From positions 1 to 7,936 of the forward strand of contig DAOVXR010000068.1 of the NCBI GenBank assembly GCA_030636065.1: DNA of 7,936 nt, written 5' to 3'. Below are positions 1 through 5,870 of this stretch, piece after piece. This DNA comes from Sedimentisphaerales bacterium. GTDB taxonomy: Bacteria > Planctomycetota > Phycisphaerae > Sedimentisphaerales > SM23-30. A model generated the notes under the pieces. That model was not told the DNA's origin, did not search any database, and saw nothing but the letters and a program-made list of their open reading frames with translations. The first letter of the stretch is position 1. Each line of letters opens with the position of its first letter. The position numbers and the translations under genes were made by a program.

Positions 1-1010
1 ATCTTCATCAGATCGACGCTACGGCAGGAATAGCCCCATTCATTATCATACCAACTGACCACACCAATCAGATTCGAGCCGCCACTGGGCACGGTCATGG
101 TCGAGAGGGCGTCGAATATGCTGGAATGGTCGTTGCCGATGACATCGCTACTGACAATAGGGTCTTCGCAATATAACAGGATACCCTTCATAGGTCCGTC
201 GGCCGCGGCCTTCATAGCTGCGTTTATCTGTTCGACTGTAGCCTTTGTCTTCAATTCCGCTTTCAGGTCCACGACACTACCGGTGATAACAGGAACCCGC
301 ATCGCAAAACCGTCCAATTTGCCGGCCAACTCCGGAATAACCTTACCGACGGCACGGGCCGCGCCGGTGGTAGTCGGGATAATGTTGGCTGCCGCAGCGC
401 GGGCACGGCGAAGGTCGCTATGGAAAACATCGTTGACATTCTGGTCATTGGTATAAGCGTGAATAGTCGTCATTAAACCGCGCTCGAGCCCAAACGTATC
501 ATTGAGTACCTTGGCTACCGGACCGAGGCAGTTGGTTGTGCAACTGGCATTGGAAACGCAGGTATGTTCCGGCTTGAGATCACCGTTGTTGACACCCAAA
601 ACGATGGTGGCGTCAATTTCATCCTTGCTCGGTACGCTGAGTACGACCTTTTTGGCGCCGGCTTTGAGATGGTCGCCGTAGCCGCCTTTGGCACTTTCAC
701 GTTCGCGGAAAACACCAGTCGATTCAAGAACAATCTGCACGCCCAAATCACCCCAGGGCAGATTCGCCGGGCTTCTCTCAGCCAAGACCTTCACAGTTTT
801 GCCGTTGACGGCCAGGTCGTTGCCCTGTACCTCTACTGTACCGGGGAAATTACCCATAACCGTATCATATTTCAACAGGTGAGCATTGGTCGCAACCGGG
901 CACAGATCGTTAATCGCCACAAGCTCAAATTCTTCGCTGCGCTGGGCCAAAATACGCGTAACCGTTCGGCCGATTCTACCAAAACCGTTAATTCCAATCT
1001 TTATAGTCAT
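1..1010 (-). CDS. gap: Glyceraldehyde-3-phosphate dehydrogenase (type I, NAD-dependent), C-terminus cut by window edge
   Basis: Catalyses oxidative phosphorylation of glyceraldehyde 3-phosphate to 1,3-bisphosphoglycerate with NAD in cytoplasmic glycolysis; reversible in gluconeogenesis. I translated the minus strand from 1010: 336 codons remain before the edge. The N-terminal Rossmann motif [10 protein letters not shown] is at residues 6-15, and Asp35 in AINDL fits NAD preference. The catalytic motif SNASCTTNC puts the nucleophile at Cys157. The general base is His184 in TIHAYTND, the family's usual 27-residue spacing. The phosphate-binding LRRARAA and FAMRVP motifs and the terminal [10 protein letters not shown] block are all present, so only a handful of residues are missing. 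An in-frame ATG at 1016 is possible, but the AAGGAG at 1019-1024 is 8 nt from the ATG at 1010 and only 2 nt from 1016, so I chose 1010. No disruption is visible. Confidence 0.97.
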   Translation of the reverse strand, partial: MTIKIGINGFGRIGRTVTRILAQRSEEFELVAINDLCPVATNAHLLKYDTVMGNFPGTVEVQGNDLAVNGKTVKVLAERSPANLPWGDLGVQIVLESTGVFRERESAKGGYGDHLKAGAKKVVLSVPSKDEIDATIVLGVNNGDLKPEHTCVSNASCTTNCLGPVAKVLNDTFGLERGLMTTIHAYTNDQNVNDVFHSDLRRARAAAANIIPTTTGAARAVGKVIPELAGKLDGFAMRVPVITGSVVDLKAELKTKATVEQINAAMKAAADGPMKGILLYCEDPIVSSDVIGNDHSSIFDALSTMTVPSGGSNLIGVVSWYDNEWGYSCRSVDLMK

Positions 1011-1018
1011 ACTCATAA

Positions 1019-1024
1019 CTCCTT
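1019..1024 (-). promoter_or_regulatory. Shine-Dalgarno of gap
   Basis: AAGGAG on the minus strand lies 8 nt before the ATG at 1010 and 2 nt before the ATG at 1016. The spacing decides for the inner start, which gives the usual GAPDH N-terminus MTIKIGING. Confidence 0.75.
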
Positions 1025-1110
1025 ATTGTTCCGATATATATGTCAGTTTATACGGTGATGAAGGCTCGGTTTTGACCTCTCACTCCGCCGGGCGTTTTAA
1101 AAGTCCATAC

Positions 1111-1135
1111 AAAAAAACAGCCCCTTCGGCCGTTG
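1111..1135 (-). terminator. Intrinsic terminator-like hairpin upstream of gap
   Basis: On the minus strand AACGGCC and GGCTGTT form a 7-bp stem (one G.U pair) around a GAAGG loop, followed directly by a T run (plus-strand A run at 1111-1117). It lies about 240 nt downstream of the stop codon of the small lipoprotein gene and about 100 nt upstream of the gap start. It could end transcription of the lipoprotein operon. It could also act as an attenuator in the gap leader, because the best consensus promoter lies upstream of it. The sequence alone does not decide between these. Confidence 0.55.
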
Positions 1136-1159
1136 AATCGCCCATCTACACAGCCGACC

Positions 1160-1187
1160 AGCATACTGACAGGGCCTGTTCTGTCAA
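1160..1187 (-). promoter_or_regulatory. Sigma70-type promoter candidate facing gap
   Basis: The minus strand carries a perfect -35 box TTGACA (1182-1187), a 16-nt spacer and TATGCT (1160-1165, 4 of 6 to TATAAT). Transcription would start near 1153, giving a leader of about 140 nt before gap that includes the terminator-like hairpin at 1111-1135. A dyad ACAGG-N-CCTGT (1169-1179) sits inside the spacer. A weaker alternative -10, TATAAA, lies closer to gap in the plus-strand stretch around 1050. Confidence 0.5.
1167..1186. promoter_or_regulatory. Operator-like nested inverted repeat in the promoter spacer
   Basis: TGACAG (1167-1172) and CTGTCA (1181-1186) are inverted copies. Inside them ACAGG-G-CCTGT (1169-1179) is an exact 11-nt odd palindrome. 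The dyad lies between the -35 and -10 boxes of the candidate gap promoter, a common place for a repressor site. No regulator is identified. Confidence 0.35.
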
Positions 1188-1238
1188 GAAAAAAACAATA
1201 AAACTTGATACCTCTGCCCAAAGTGCCGAACGCTTACA

Positions 1239-1254
1239 GGATAAGTACCTATCC
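1239..1254. promoter_or_regulatory. 16-nt imperfect palindrome (possible operator)
   Basis: GGATAAGTACCTATCC equals its reverse complement except at one position pair (GGATA arms around a GTAC core). It lies about 50 nt upstream of the candidate gap -35 box, in the gene-free stretch between the small lipoprotein gene and gap. Function unknown; a chance occurrence is possible. Confidence 0.25.
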
Positions 1255-1356
1255 CGGTCCCGATTGAAATTTCCTGATATGCCATTACGCGACTATTTTG
1301 CGGATAATGCTTTTACTCGTGGCTCTGACGGGCGGGGCACACGCGACAGGCGCACC

Positions 1357-1371
1357 CTGCCGGGCCGGCAG
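1357..1371 (-). other. GC-rich hairpin just after the lipoprotein operon stop
   Basis: CTGCC-G arms pair over 6 bp around a 3-nt GGC loop, 3 nt beyond the stop codon of the small lipoprotein gene, in a GC-rich patch (about 1330-1371). There is no T run behind it, so it is not a classical intrinsic terminator. It may stabilise the 3' end of the mRNA. Confidence 0.35.
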
Positions 1372-1374
1372 TCG

Positions 1375-1782
1375 CTACTTTACGTAAGATGGGTCCTTTA
1401 ACACCCCGGCGACAAATTCTGGTTTGCCTGATGGTTTCTCAACACGAATCCCTATTACAACACCATTGGCATCATAAGCTATAACAAGAGTGGGGTCTGT
1501 TAAGGCTGCACTGAGTGATTTTGGGAAAAATATCCGTAGCTTTTTTACTTCCGGAGGCAGCACAATATCGCTTCTTTGACCTTGATACAAGCTGATAATA
1601 GGTGAAATTCCCTTTTTGCTTATTATCGTTTTTACATCTTGAACTGTGCTTTCATAAAGCGTTAGTTCTGATATGCGTGTAATATCAAAATTGCTCCCAC
1701 CCGGAATGCAGCCATTGCCCAGACACAAAATTACAAGCAAGACAACACAAAATACGACAGCCGATGTATAGGGTATTTCCAT
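1375..1782 (-). CDS. Small putative lipoprotein (135 aa), last gene of the lipoprotein operon
   Basis: Function not recognised. The N-terminus is a hydrophobic export segment (about residues 7-21) ending in LGNGC, with Cys25 as possible lipid-attachment site; Gly at -3 makes this lipobox atypical, so a plain membrane anchor is an alternative. The mature part is about 110 residues with a segment LTLYESTVQDVKTIISKKG followed by a beta-rich stretch ending in LVIAYDANGVVIGIRVE. This helix-then-strands pattern loosely recalls BamE/SmpA-type small lipoproteins, a weak resemblance only. I start at the ATG at 1782 because AGAGG (1789-1793) precedes it by 6 nt; the longer frame to 1809 has no ribosome-binding site and would bury the signal peptide. 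It follows the 228-aa lipoprotein gene by 38 nt, so co-transcription is likely. Confidence 0.8.
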   Translation of the reverse strand: MEIPYTSAVVFCVVLLVILCLGNGCIPGGSNFDITRISELTLYESTVQDVKTIISKKGISPIISLYQGQRSDIVLPPEVKKLRIFFPKSLSAALTDPTLVIAYDANGVVIGIRVEKPSGKPEFVAGVLKDPSYVK

Positions 1783-1788
1783 AATTAT

Positions 1789-1793
1789 CCTCT
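1789..1793 (-). promoter_or_regulatory. Shine-Dalgarno deciding the start of the small lipoprotein gene
   Basis: AGAGG on the minus strand is 6 nt from the ATG at 1782. Nothing comparable precedes the upstream in-frame ATG at 1809. Confidence 0.6.
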
Positions 1794-1820
1794 GATATAA
1801 TACGATCATAGTGCTAATAA

Positions 1821-2507
1821 TTATTTCTTGTTAAGGACCTTACTCATACGTAATTCTGCTCTGATTACCTTCGGAAGATGAACATTTAATAATCTAATTC
1901 CACTATCCCTGATTGACTGCTTATCTTCAGACATAAAAAGATTGAAGTCGTTACGTGGGTCAGAGTTATAACTTTTTTTATTTACCCAACCAGGTACTTT
2001 TTTCTTAAAGGTCATTCTTGAGGTGCGTTTATTGGCTTCAATGAGCATACCTGTGGTTCGATCCGTCCATTTGAACTGCAGAGCAAGAACTTCTTCTGCC
2101 TCATTTTTGCCGGTCAACTTGCCGATGTGAGACATGTTGTATTTTACGATCTCACACTTTAATGCTAATGCGCCATCCGGTATTGCCGCAGACTTTTCCA
2201 CGATATTCACACCGGCTTGTCGAAATTCAGCGATTAGTACATCTTTAACAACATCACGTACCGGCTGATCATAAAAACCATCAAGGAAATCACCATCATA
2301 ACCATGATTATCTATGTAATATGAATAATACTTTCGCTCATTTATTGTTTCTCTTTTGTCAACCACCTCGCTAATAACTACGTCGGCATTCACCTGTATG
2401 CCGCCGTTGTCCCCGGCGGAGTATTTTGAAGGTACGATAATGCGGGTACCGCAACCAACACAAAAGAAAAGTGAACATACCAACACCATCGTCAGATTCT
2501 TACGCAT
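1821..2507 (-). CDS. Putative lipoprotein, 228 aa, YajG-like shape
   Basis: Not assignable to a characterised function. Residues 1-18 form a signal peptide (MRKN, then a hydrophobic core) ending in FCVGC; Cys19 is the probable lipidated residue, though Cys at -3 is unusual. The mature domain begins with strands and VVISEVVDKRE, then a Tyr-rich, Gly/Asp-rich loop (residues 59-80), the segment VRDVVKDVLIAEFRQAGVNIVE (83-104, written in two parts: VRDVVKDVL and IAEFRQAGVNIVE), and a C-terminal basic half. A 'D-x-R' start followed by a helix of the form 'l..el...G..v' is typical of YajG-like and related small outer-membrane lipoproteins; that is a resemblance, not an identification. CAGGAG lies 9 nt before the ATG. 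The gene sits 39 nt after the ankyrin gene and 38 nt before the last gene of the operon. Confidence 0.85.
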   Translation of the reverse strand: MRKNLTMVLVCSLFFCVGCGTRIIVPSKYSAGDNGGIQVNADVVISEVVDKRETINERKYYSYYIDNHGYDGDFLDGFYDQPVRDVVKDVLIAEFRQAGVNIVEKSAAIPDGALALKCEIVKYNMSHIGKLTGKNEAEEVLALQFKWTDRTTGMLIEANKRTSRMTFKKKVPGWVNKKSYNSDPRNDFNLFMSEDKQSIRDSGIRLLNVHLPKVIRAELRMSKVLNKK

Positions 2508-2546
2508 ATCTAAAGACTCCTGTTTTTCAATTTTCTGTTCTAAAGA

Positions 2547-4034
2547 CTATGTATTATTATCAATACAACTGTTTAGTTCATTACCGGTCAAGCCGCTCTC
2601 GAAACAATCTACAATCTTCTCGTATTTGCCCATCTCTTTACGCCTGCTGTTAAGTAAATCCCGATATTTTGCGATCTTGCCACCAAAGGTATTTGCAAAT
2701 TCTTCACTTATAGAGGTAGAATAAATTTGATAGTGCGCAACACCTACACCGGAACCCCCTGTTACACTGGCCATTTGTCGAGCCTGAGCTTGAGCCTGGT
2801 AGCTGGCCGCTAAACATGAGACAACCGTCATCAGTGTTCCGGCAACAAAAGCTGACACTTTAGCATCCCTTAATTCACGCTCAGTCTTTTGTAGTAAATA
2901 GCTATATTTCGTACAGGTTTTTTCGTAATATTCGACCGCATTCTTAAAACAGCCAAGTGCCATATCATTCTTTTGGTTCTTGTTGTAATAATGACCTGCA
3001 TATTTATACGTATCCGCAGTTATACCGGGAAAATCTTCCGAAGGATAAATATCAGCACCGTTATCGAGATAGAGAGTGAACAAATCCTCATGCTTATTGC
3101 TGGCGGCAATGTGGTAAGATGCGAGATCATTCAAGTTGCGGGTATTAACATCCAACCCCATAGCAATTAGCAGTTTCGCCAATTCAACATGTTCCCCAAG
3201 CGAAGCAAAATGAAGTCCTGACATTCCATCATCGGTAAGCGTAATATGCATGGCACCCTGATCGGTAAGGTATTTAACTATTTCAATATTACCAGACGTA
3301 CACGCTAAGTGAAAAGGAAGAATGCCATCTTTCCCTTTTTGATTAATATCAGCACCGTGCTGCAGGACAAACTTTATGTTTTCCAGATTACCCGCCATAG
3401 CCGCTACGTGAATTACCGCCATCCCGTCAATCGAAACAGCGTTAACATCTGCGTTACGCCTGATAAGGAATGCTGCTGTTTCAAGTTGCTTACTGAGTAT
3501 CGCTACATAAAGCGGGGTCTGTAATTCAAGGTTTTTAACATTAACACTTACCCCCAGACCCAACAGTTCTTTTACAATTTCATCATGCCCTTTTTGTACA
3601 GCCATAAACATAGGCGTTTGATACTCTCTGCTTCTGTCTCCCCTTTTGTAAAATGCGCCGTTACGCAGGAGAACTAATGCAATACCAGGGTGGTTATTCA
3701 TAATAGCTTCATGTATCGGCCTGCTGCCAACCTTCGACAACATATTTACATTCGCTCCGTTACTTATCAATATACCGGTGATTTCATTCTGCCCCTTTTT
3801 GGCAGCAATATGCAAAGGAGTGTACCCGTCATAATAGCTGTTGACATGGTTGTTCTTTTTCGTGGCAAGCTCCTTTACCGCAGATGCGTTGCCGTTTTTA
3901 ACCGCATCAAAAAAACTATCCGCCTTTCGGTTATGAAAGTTTTGAGACCCTCCGCAACCAGCCAAGACAAAACAGAACAACAAAAACAATAAACCACTTA
4001 ATCGACAATTTGAGAAACCAGTAAATATCGACAT
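2547..4034 (-). CDS. Ankyrin-repeat lipoprotein (495 aa) with TPR-like and hydrophobic C-terminal segments
   Basis: Probable extracytoplasmic protein-binding scaffold anchored by a lipid. The signal peptide ends in the textbook lipobox LAGC, lipidated Cys27. Residues about 38-334 form nine ankyrin-type repeats of about 33 residues; the clearest start at DGYTPLHIAAKKGQ (69), QTPMFMAVQKGH (139), QTPLYVAI (172), DGMAVIHVAAMAGN (203), DGILPFHLACTSGN (236) and DGMSGLHFASLGEH (269), with recurring GADVN/GADIN turns. Residues 340-377 look like a tetratricopeptide-type helix pair (KYAGHYYNKNQ, DMALGCFKNAVEYYE). Then come a charged helix, a hydrophobic segment (393-412), a Gln/Ala stretch, a Gly-rich loop, and a charged tail with Cys477 and Cys490. 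The frame is open to 4226, but AAGGAAG 8 nt before the ATG at 4034 and the exact signal peptide there fix the start. An alternative ATG at 4106 would add 24 residues before the signal. Binding partner unknown. Confidence 0.9.
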   Translation of the reverse strand: MSIFTGFSNCRLSGLLFLLFCFVLAGCGGSQNFHNRKADSFFDAVKNGNASAVKELATKKNNHVNSYYDGYTPLHIAAKKGQNEITGILISNGANVNMLSKVGSRPIHEAIMNNHPGIALVLLRNGAFYKRGDRSREYQTPMFMAVQKGHDEIVKELLGLGVSVNVKNLELQTPLYVAILSKQLETAAFLIRRNADVNAVSIDGMAVIHVAAMAGNLENIKFVLQHGADINQKGKDGILPFHLACTSGNIEIVKYLTDQGAMHITLTDDGMSGLHFASLGEHVELAKLLIAMGLDVNTRNLNDLASYHIAASNKHEDLFTLYLDNGADIYPSEDFPGITADTYKYAGHYYNKNQKNDMALGCFKNAVEYYEKTCTKYSYLLQKTERELRDAKVSAFVAGTLMTVVSCLAASYQAQAQARQMASVTGGSGVGVAHYQIYSTSISEEFANTFGGKIAKYRDLLNSRRKEMGKYEKIVDCFESGLTGNELNSCIDNNT

Positions 4035-4042
4035 TTCAACAG

Positions 4043-4049
4043 CTTCCTT
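4043..4049 (-). promoter_or_regulatory. Shine-Dalgarno deciding the start of the ankyrin lipoprotein gene
   Basis: AAGGAAG on the minus strand is 8 nt before the ATG at 4034, which opens directly into a signal peptide with an LAGC lipobox. This supports dropping the 64-residue upstream extension of the frame. Confidence 0.65.
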
Positions 4050-4076
4050 GGTATTTGATGGAATTAAGACATTGTA

Positions 4077-4106
4077 GTATGAATAAATATATTTACCAAA
4101 ATTCAT
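4077..4106 (-). repeat. 30-bp duplicated leader sequence, copy 2 (before the ankyrin gene)
   Basis: Reading the minus strand from 4106, this sequence starts ATGAATTTTGGT and matches the copy at 5459-5488 at 25 of 30 positions without gaps. All five differences are transitions. It ends 42 nt before the ankyrin gene start. Read as codons it gives MNFGKYIYSY and is in frame with the ankyrin protein. Confidence 0.7.
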
Positions 4107-4119
4107 GTGGATGACCCCT

Positions 4120-4722
4120 TTAATTCCCCACGGCAACGAGTATGGCGCTATAGGTGTTCTTAAACATATTTTCCATTGCCATCCGAATTTGTTTTCTTGT
4201 ATTTTTCTCAAACGAAAAGGGGCCACCCATTTTTTCTTGCCCTATTCCTTCAATCGTATCAATCCATATAATTTTTCCTTTGGAGTTTGTGAGTGTCCAT
4301 TTTACATTGATTTCCATTTCCACCATTTGAAAACCATATGCTGGTTGTGTCTTAGCAAGAAAAACAACTTCAGGGGTAAGGATTACATCAGATTTTACGG
4401 AGTCTTCGGTTCCATTGGTGACAACGACATCTTGAAAAACCCTTTTACAAAGAATTTCAGCGTTACTGCACAGTGAACTTCCCAAGGATAGGGTATAACG
4501 TAATCCAGTTGGTGGCTCCCATGTATAATTGCAAAATTTATCTGTTAAACATAGCTCTACCATTAAGTCAATCTTGTTTGTTTCATTATACTCAGCAAGT
4601 TGATCAGGGTTAATTTTAAAAACCTGAGGAGTAAAGTCACACCCCATAAGGCACAATATGAAGATCATGGGGACAAGGAATCTAAAGCCTGAAATATCTT
4701 TCCTTATTTTCATAATAGTCAT
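4120..4722 (-). CDS. Putative lipoprotein, 200 aa, translationally coupled to the upstream lipoprotein gene
   Basis: Function not recognised. The signal peptide has a basic start (MKIRKD) and a hydrophobic core ending in LMGC, with lipidated Cys28 followed by Asp29; in enterobacteria Asp at that place favours inner-membrane retention, but this rule may not hold here. The mature part has four cysteines (58, 64, 85, 92) in its N-terminal half, a plausible two-disulfide module of a periplasmic domain. Then follow beta-rich stretches VILTPEVVFLA (113-123) and MEINVKWTLTNSKGKIIW (136-153) and a C-terminal amphipathic helix. The latter half resembles many uncharacterised lipoproteins that alternate strands around a W-x-L-x-(D/N)-x-x-G-K-x-x-W pattern. 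Its ATG overlaps the stop codon of the preceding gene as ATGA (4719-4722), so coupled translation is likely; an in-frame ATG at 4713 is an alternative. Confidence 0.87.
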   Translation of the reverse strand: MTIMKIRKDISGFRFLVPMIFILCLMGCDFTPQVFKINPDQLAEYNETNKIDLMVELCLTDKFCNYTWEPPTGLRYTLSLGSSLCSNAEILCKRVFQDVVVTNGTEDSVKSDVILTPEVVFLAKTQPAYGFQMVEMEINVKWTLTNSKGKIIWIDTIEGIGQEKMGGPFSFEKNTRKQIRMAMENMFKNTYSAILVAVGN

Positions 4723-5381
4723 TTTTTATTCACCGCCAAATCAAATGTAAAATTAAAGGTTTTTGTCGCTCCTGATTCGATTTCTTTTATATTGATCTCT
4801 AACATCAATAGATTATCGTTTTTACTTTGTTGGGGCAATTTGAAATAGGCGAAGCCGTTAGTTTGTTGTCCAGGGAAAAGAGTAGTGGTTTTTATCTCCT
4901 TAACTAAAAAATTATGTCTGATCATACCCGCATCTGAGACCATCTTTGCTCCAATGGGAATAAAAACTACTGCGGAAATAACGCCTAATGACATAACTGC
5001 TTGCCCTTTGGAGTCATTTCCTATCTGAGTGTTTTCCAAGTCGGTATTTACGCCAGACCCTAAATTTTCGAGCAAAAGATGATCTTTAGATACGATATAG
5101 CTCGAAGAAGGAGTTCGATTCTCAACAGTTATAAAAACTGCAAGTATATTATCACCTAAAAGATCAACTTTAAAATACTTTTCCATTTCTACCTTATCAA
5201 CCAAAGGGTGTATGGCAATAAATACTCCATCTTTAACTTGCGAATATTGAGGTTGATCGGACTTTTGCGGGCTGTAATCAGGAAACTGCAACGTAGCACA
5301 GCCATTAATAAGTAAAATTGATATTATTATTAAGATGTCCTTTATTCGTAAATGGTATTCCTTGATTATCTTTTTAGTCAT
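4719..5381 (-). CDS. Putative lipoprotein, 220 aa, first gene of the lipoprotein operon
   Basis: Function not recognised. The N-terminus is basic (MTKKIIKEYHLRIKD), followed by a hydrophobic core ending in LINGC with Cys28 as the probable lipid-attachment site. The mature domain starts after a Pro/Gln-rich linker (31-47). It contains an immunoglobulin-like run of strands with NILAVFITVENRTPSS (78-93) and VSKDHLLLENLG (97-108), a hydrophobic Gly/Ala-rich segment (128-147) that might be membrane-associated or a buried hairpin, then a 'LFPGQQTNGFAYF' motif (168-180) and a final strand pair. The pattern 'L-x-P-G-x-x-x-x-G-F-x-Y-F' is seen in uncharacterised lipoproteins that follow a domain of the 'unequal-strength partner' type, which gives no function. 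A GGTGAG element precedes the ATG by 4 nt. It opens the operon and has a promoter about 160 nt upstream. Confidence 0.87.
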   Translation of the reverse strand: MTKKIIKEYHLRIKDILIIISILLINGCATLQFPDYSPQKSDQPQYSQVKDGVFIAIHPLVDKVEMEKYFKVDLLGDNILAVFITVENRTPSSSYIVSKDHLLLENLGSGVNTDLENTQIGNDSKGQAVMSLGVISAVVFIPIGAKMVSDAGMIRHNFLVKEIKTTTLFPGQQTNGFAYFKLPQQSKNDNLLMLEINIKEIESGATKTFNFTFDLAVNKK

Positions 5382-5458
5382 AAGCTCACCTGCAATAAAG
5401 CTATAGTTTAGATACCTTAGTTATCCCTTGCCATGATTCATTCTCTACTCATTTTACG

Positions 5459-5488
5459 GCATAAATAAGCATATTCACCAAAATTCAT
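5459..5488 (-). repeat. 30-bp duplicated leader sequence, copy 1 (in the operon leader)
   Basis: On the minus strand it begins ATGAATTTTGGT and is 25 of 30 identical to 4077-4106. Here it opens a 16-codon frame, MNFGEYAYLCRKMSRE followed by TGA, ending 67 nt or so before the first lipoprotein gene. No Shine-Dalgarno precedes it, so a leader peptide is possible but a DNA or RNA regulatory element is as likely. Confidence 0.6.
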
Positions 5489-5542
5489 ACGATCAGGACA
5501 AGGCGTGACCACAAGGTAACAAAAAAAACTGATACGTCAACA

Positions 5543-5571
5543 CTTATATTAAAATATCCCTGAGTCTTCAA
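5543..5571 (-). promoter_or_regulatory. Sigma70-type promoter of the lipoprotein operon
   Basis: On the minus strand TTGAAG (5566-5571, 4 of 6) and TATAAG (5543-5548, 5 of 6) are separated by exactly 17 nt. Transcription would begin near 5536, leaving a leader of about 155 nt before the first lipoprotein gene. The leader carries a T8 run (5521-5528 on the plus strand as A), two direct CCTTGT repeats and the 30-bp duplicated sequence. Confidence 0.5.
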
Positions 5572-5630
5572 TAATAATTCTTTCACCGTACTGGTTCAGC
5601 GAGAATGGGAAAAAGAAGAATCCAGAATCA

Positions 5631-5788
5631 GTGGTGAGTGGTCAGTTCGCCTCGGCGAATCTGCCTACGGCACGATTGTGAACTGTGAGGCAGAGAAAGG
5701 AGAACAGACGGCTGCGCCGAGAGAGGTGAGCAGTAGAGCAGGCGGCGGTTACGCCGGGTAAGGTGAACAGGTGAACAGGTGAAAGAGG
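5631..5788. repeat. GTGA-rich low-complexity DNA with an AGGTGAAC octamer array and GC-rich hairpins
   Basis: The plus strand is full of variants of GTGA/AGGTGA (near 5634, 5677, 5684, 5725, 5762). It ends in three tandem octamers AGGTGAAC, AGGTGAAC, AGGTGAAA (5761-5784). Two short hairpins lie within: TTCGCC-TC-GGCGAA (5646-5659) and CGGCG-GTTA-CGCCG (5743-5756). No reading frame on either strand looks like protein. It fills the gap between the peptidase gene and the lipoprotein operon and resembles degenerate intergenic repeat DNA. Confidence 0.6.
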
Positions 5789-5794
5789 AATCGT

Positions 5795-5810
5795 AAACGG
5801 GCGCCTGTTT
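5795..5810. terminator. Imperfect palindrome, possible terminator after the peptidase gene
   Basis: AAACGGGCGCCTGTTT is self-complementary apart from one pair (G.U on the plus strand, A-C on the minus strand). It lies about 60 nt downstream of the peptidase stop. The flanking T run on the minus strand is short, so termination activity is uncertain. Confidence 0.3.
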
Positions 5811-5826
5811 TACTCATACACTCATC

Positions 5827-5850
5827 TACCCTTATACCCTTATACCCTAC
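5827..5850. repeat. Octanucleotide tandem repeat TACCCTTA
   Basis: Two full copies of TACCCTTA and a partial third (TACCCTAC) stand just downstream of the peptidase stop. The unit length equals that of the AGGTGAAC array 45 nt away, but the sequence differs. Confidence 0.65.
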
Positions 5851-5870
5851 GCGATGCGTACAACCGACCA

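Noticed and set aside
97..456. Plus-strand frame of 119 codons
   Set aside because: Entirely antisense to the catalytic domain of gap, whose protein motifs are unmistakable.
564..1058. Plus-strand frame of 164 codons
   Set aside because: Antisense to gap and no start signal; it is a shadow of GAPDH coding bias.
886..1401. Plus-strand frame of 171 codons spanning the gap start and the intergenic stretch
   Set aside because: Its first quarter is antisense to the conserved N-terminus of gap; the rest crosses a promoter, terminator hairpin and dyads, and the translation shows no domain or ribosome-binding site.
1783..1809. Nine-residue N-terminal extension of the small lipoprotein
   Set aside because: No Shine-Dalgarno before the ATG at 1809, while the ATG at 1782 has AGAGG at good spacing.
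4035..4226. Upstream 64-residue extension of the ankyrin protein frame
   Set aside because: It overlaps the end of the preceding lipoprotein gene, would place the signal peptide inside the protein, and lacks a ribosome-binding site at its ATG; the start at 4034 has both a Shine-Dalgarno and a perfect lipoprotein signal. The ATG at 4106 remains a weaker alternative.
5761..5850. Possible CRISPR array
   Set aside because: The repeat units are only 8 bases and directly adjacent, with no unique spacers of regular length and no cas genes in the window.
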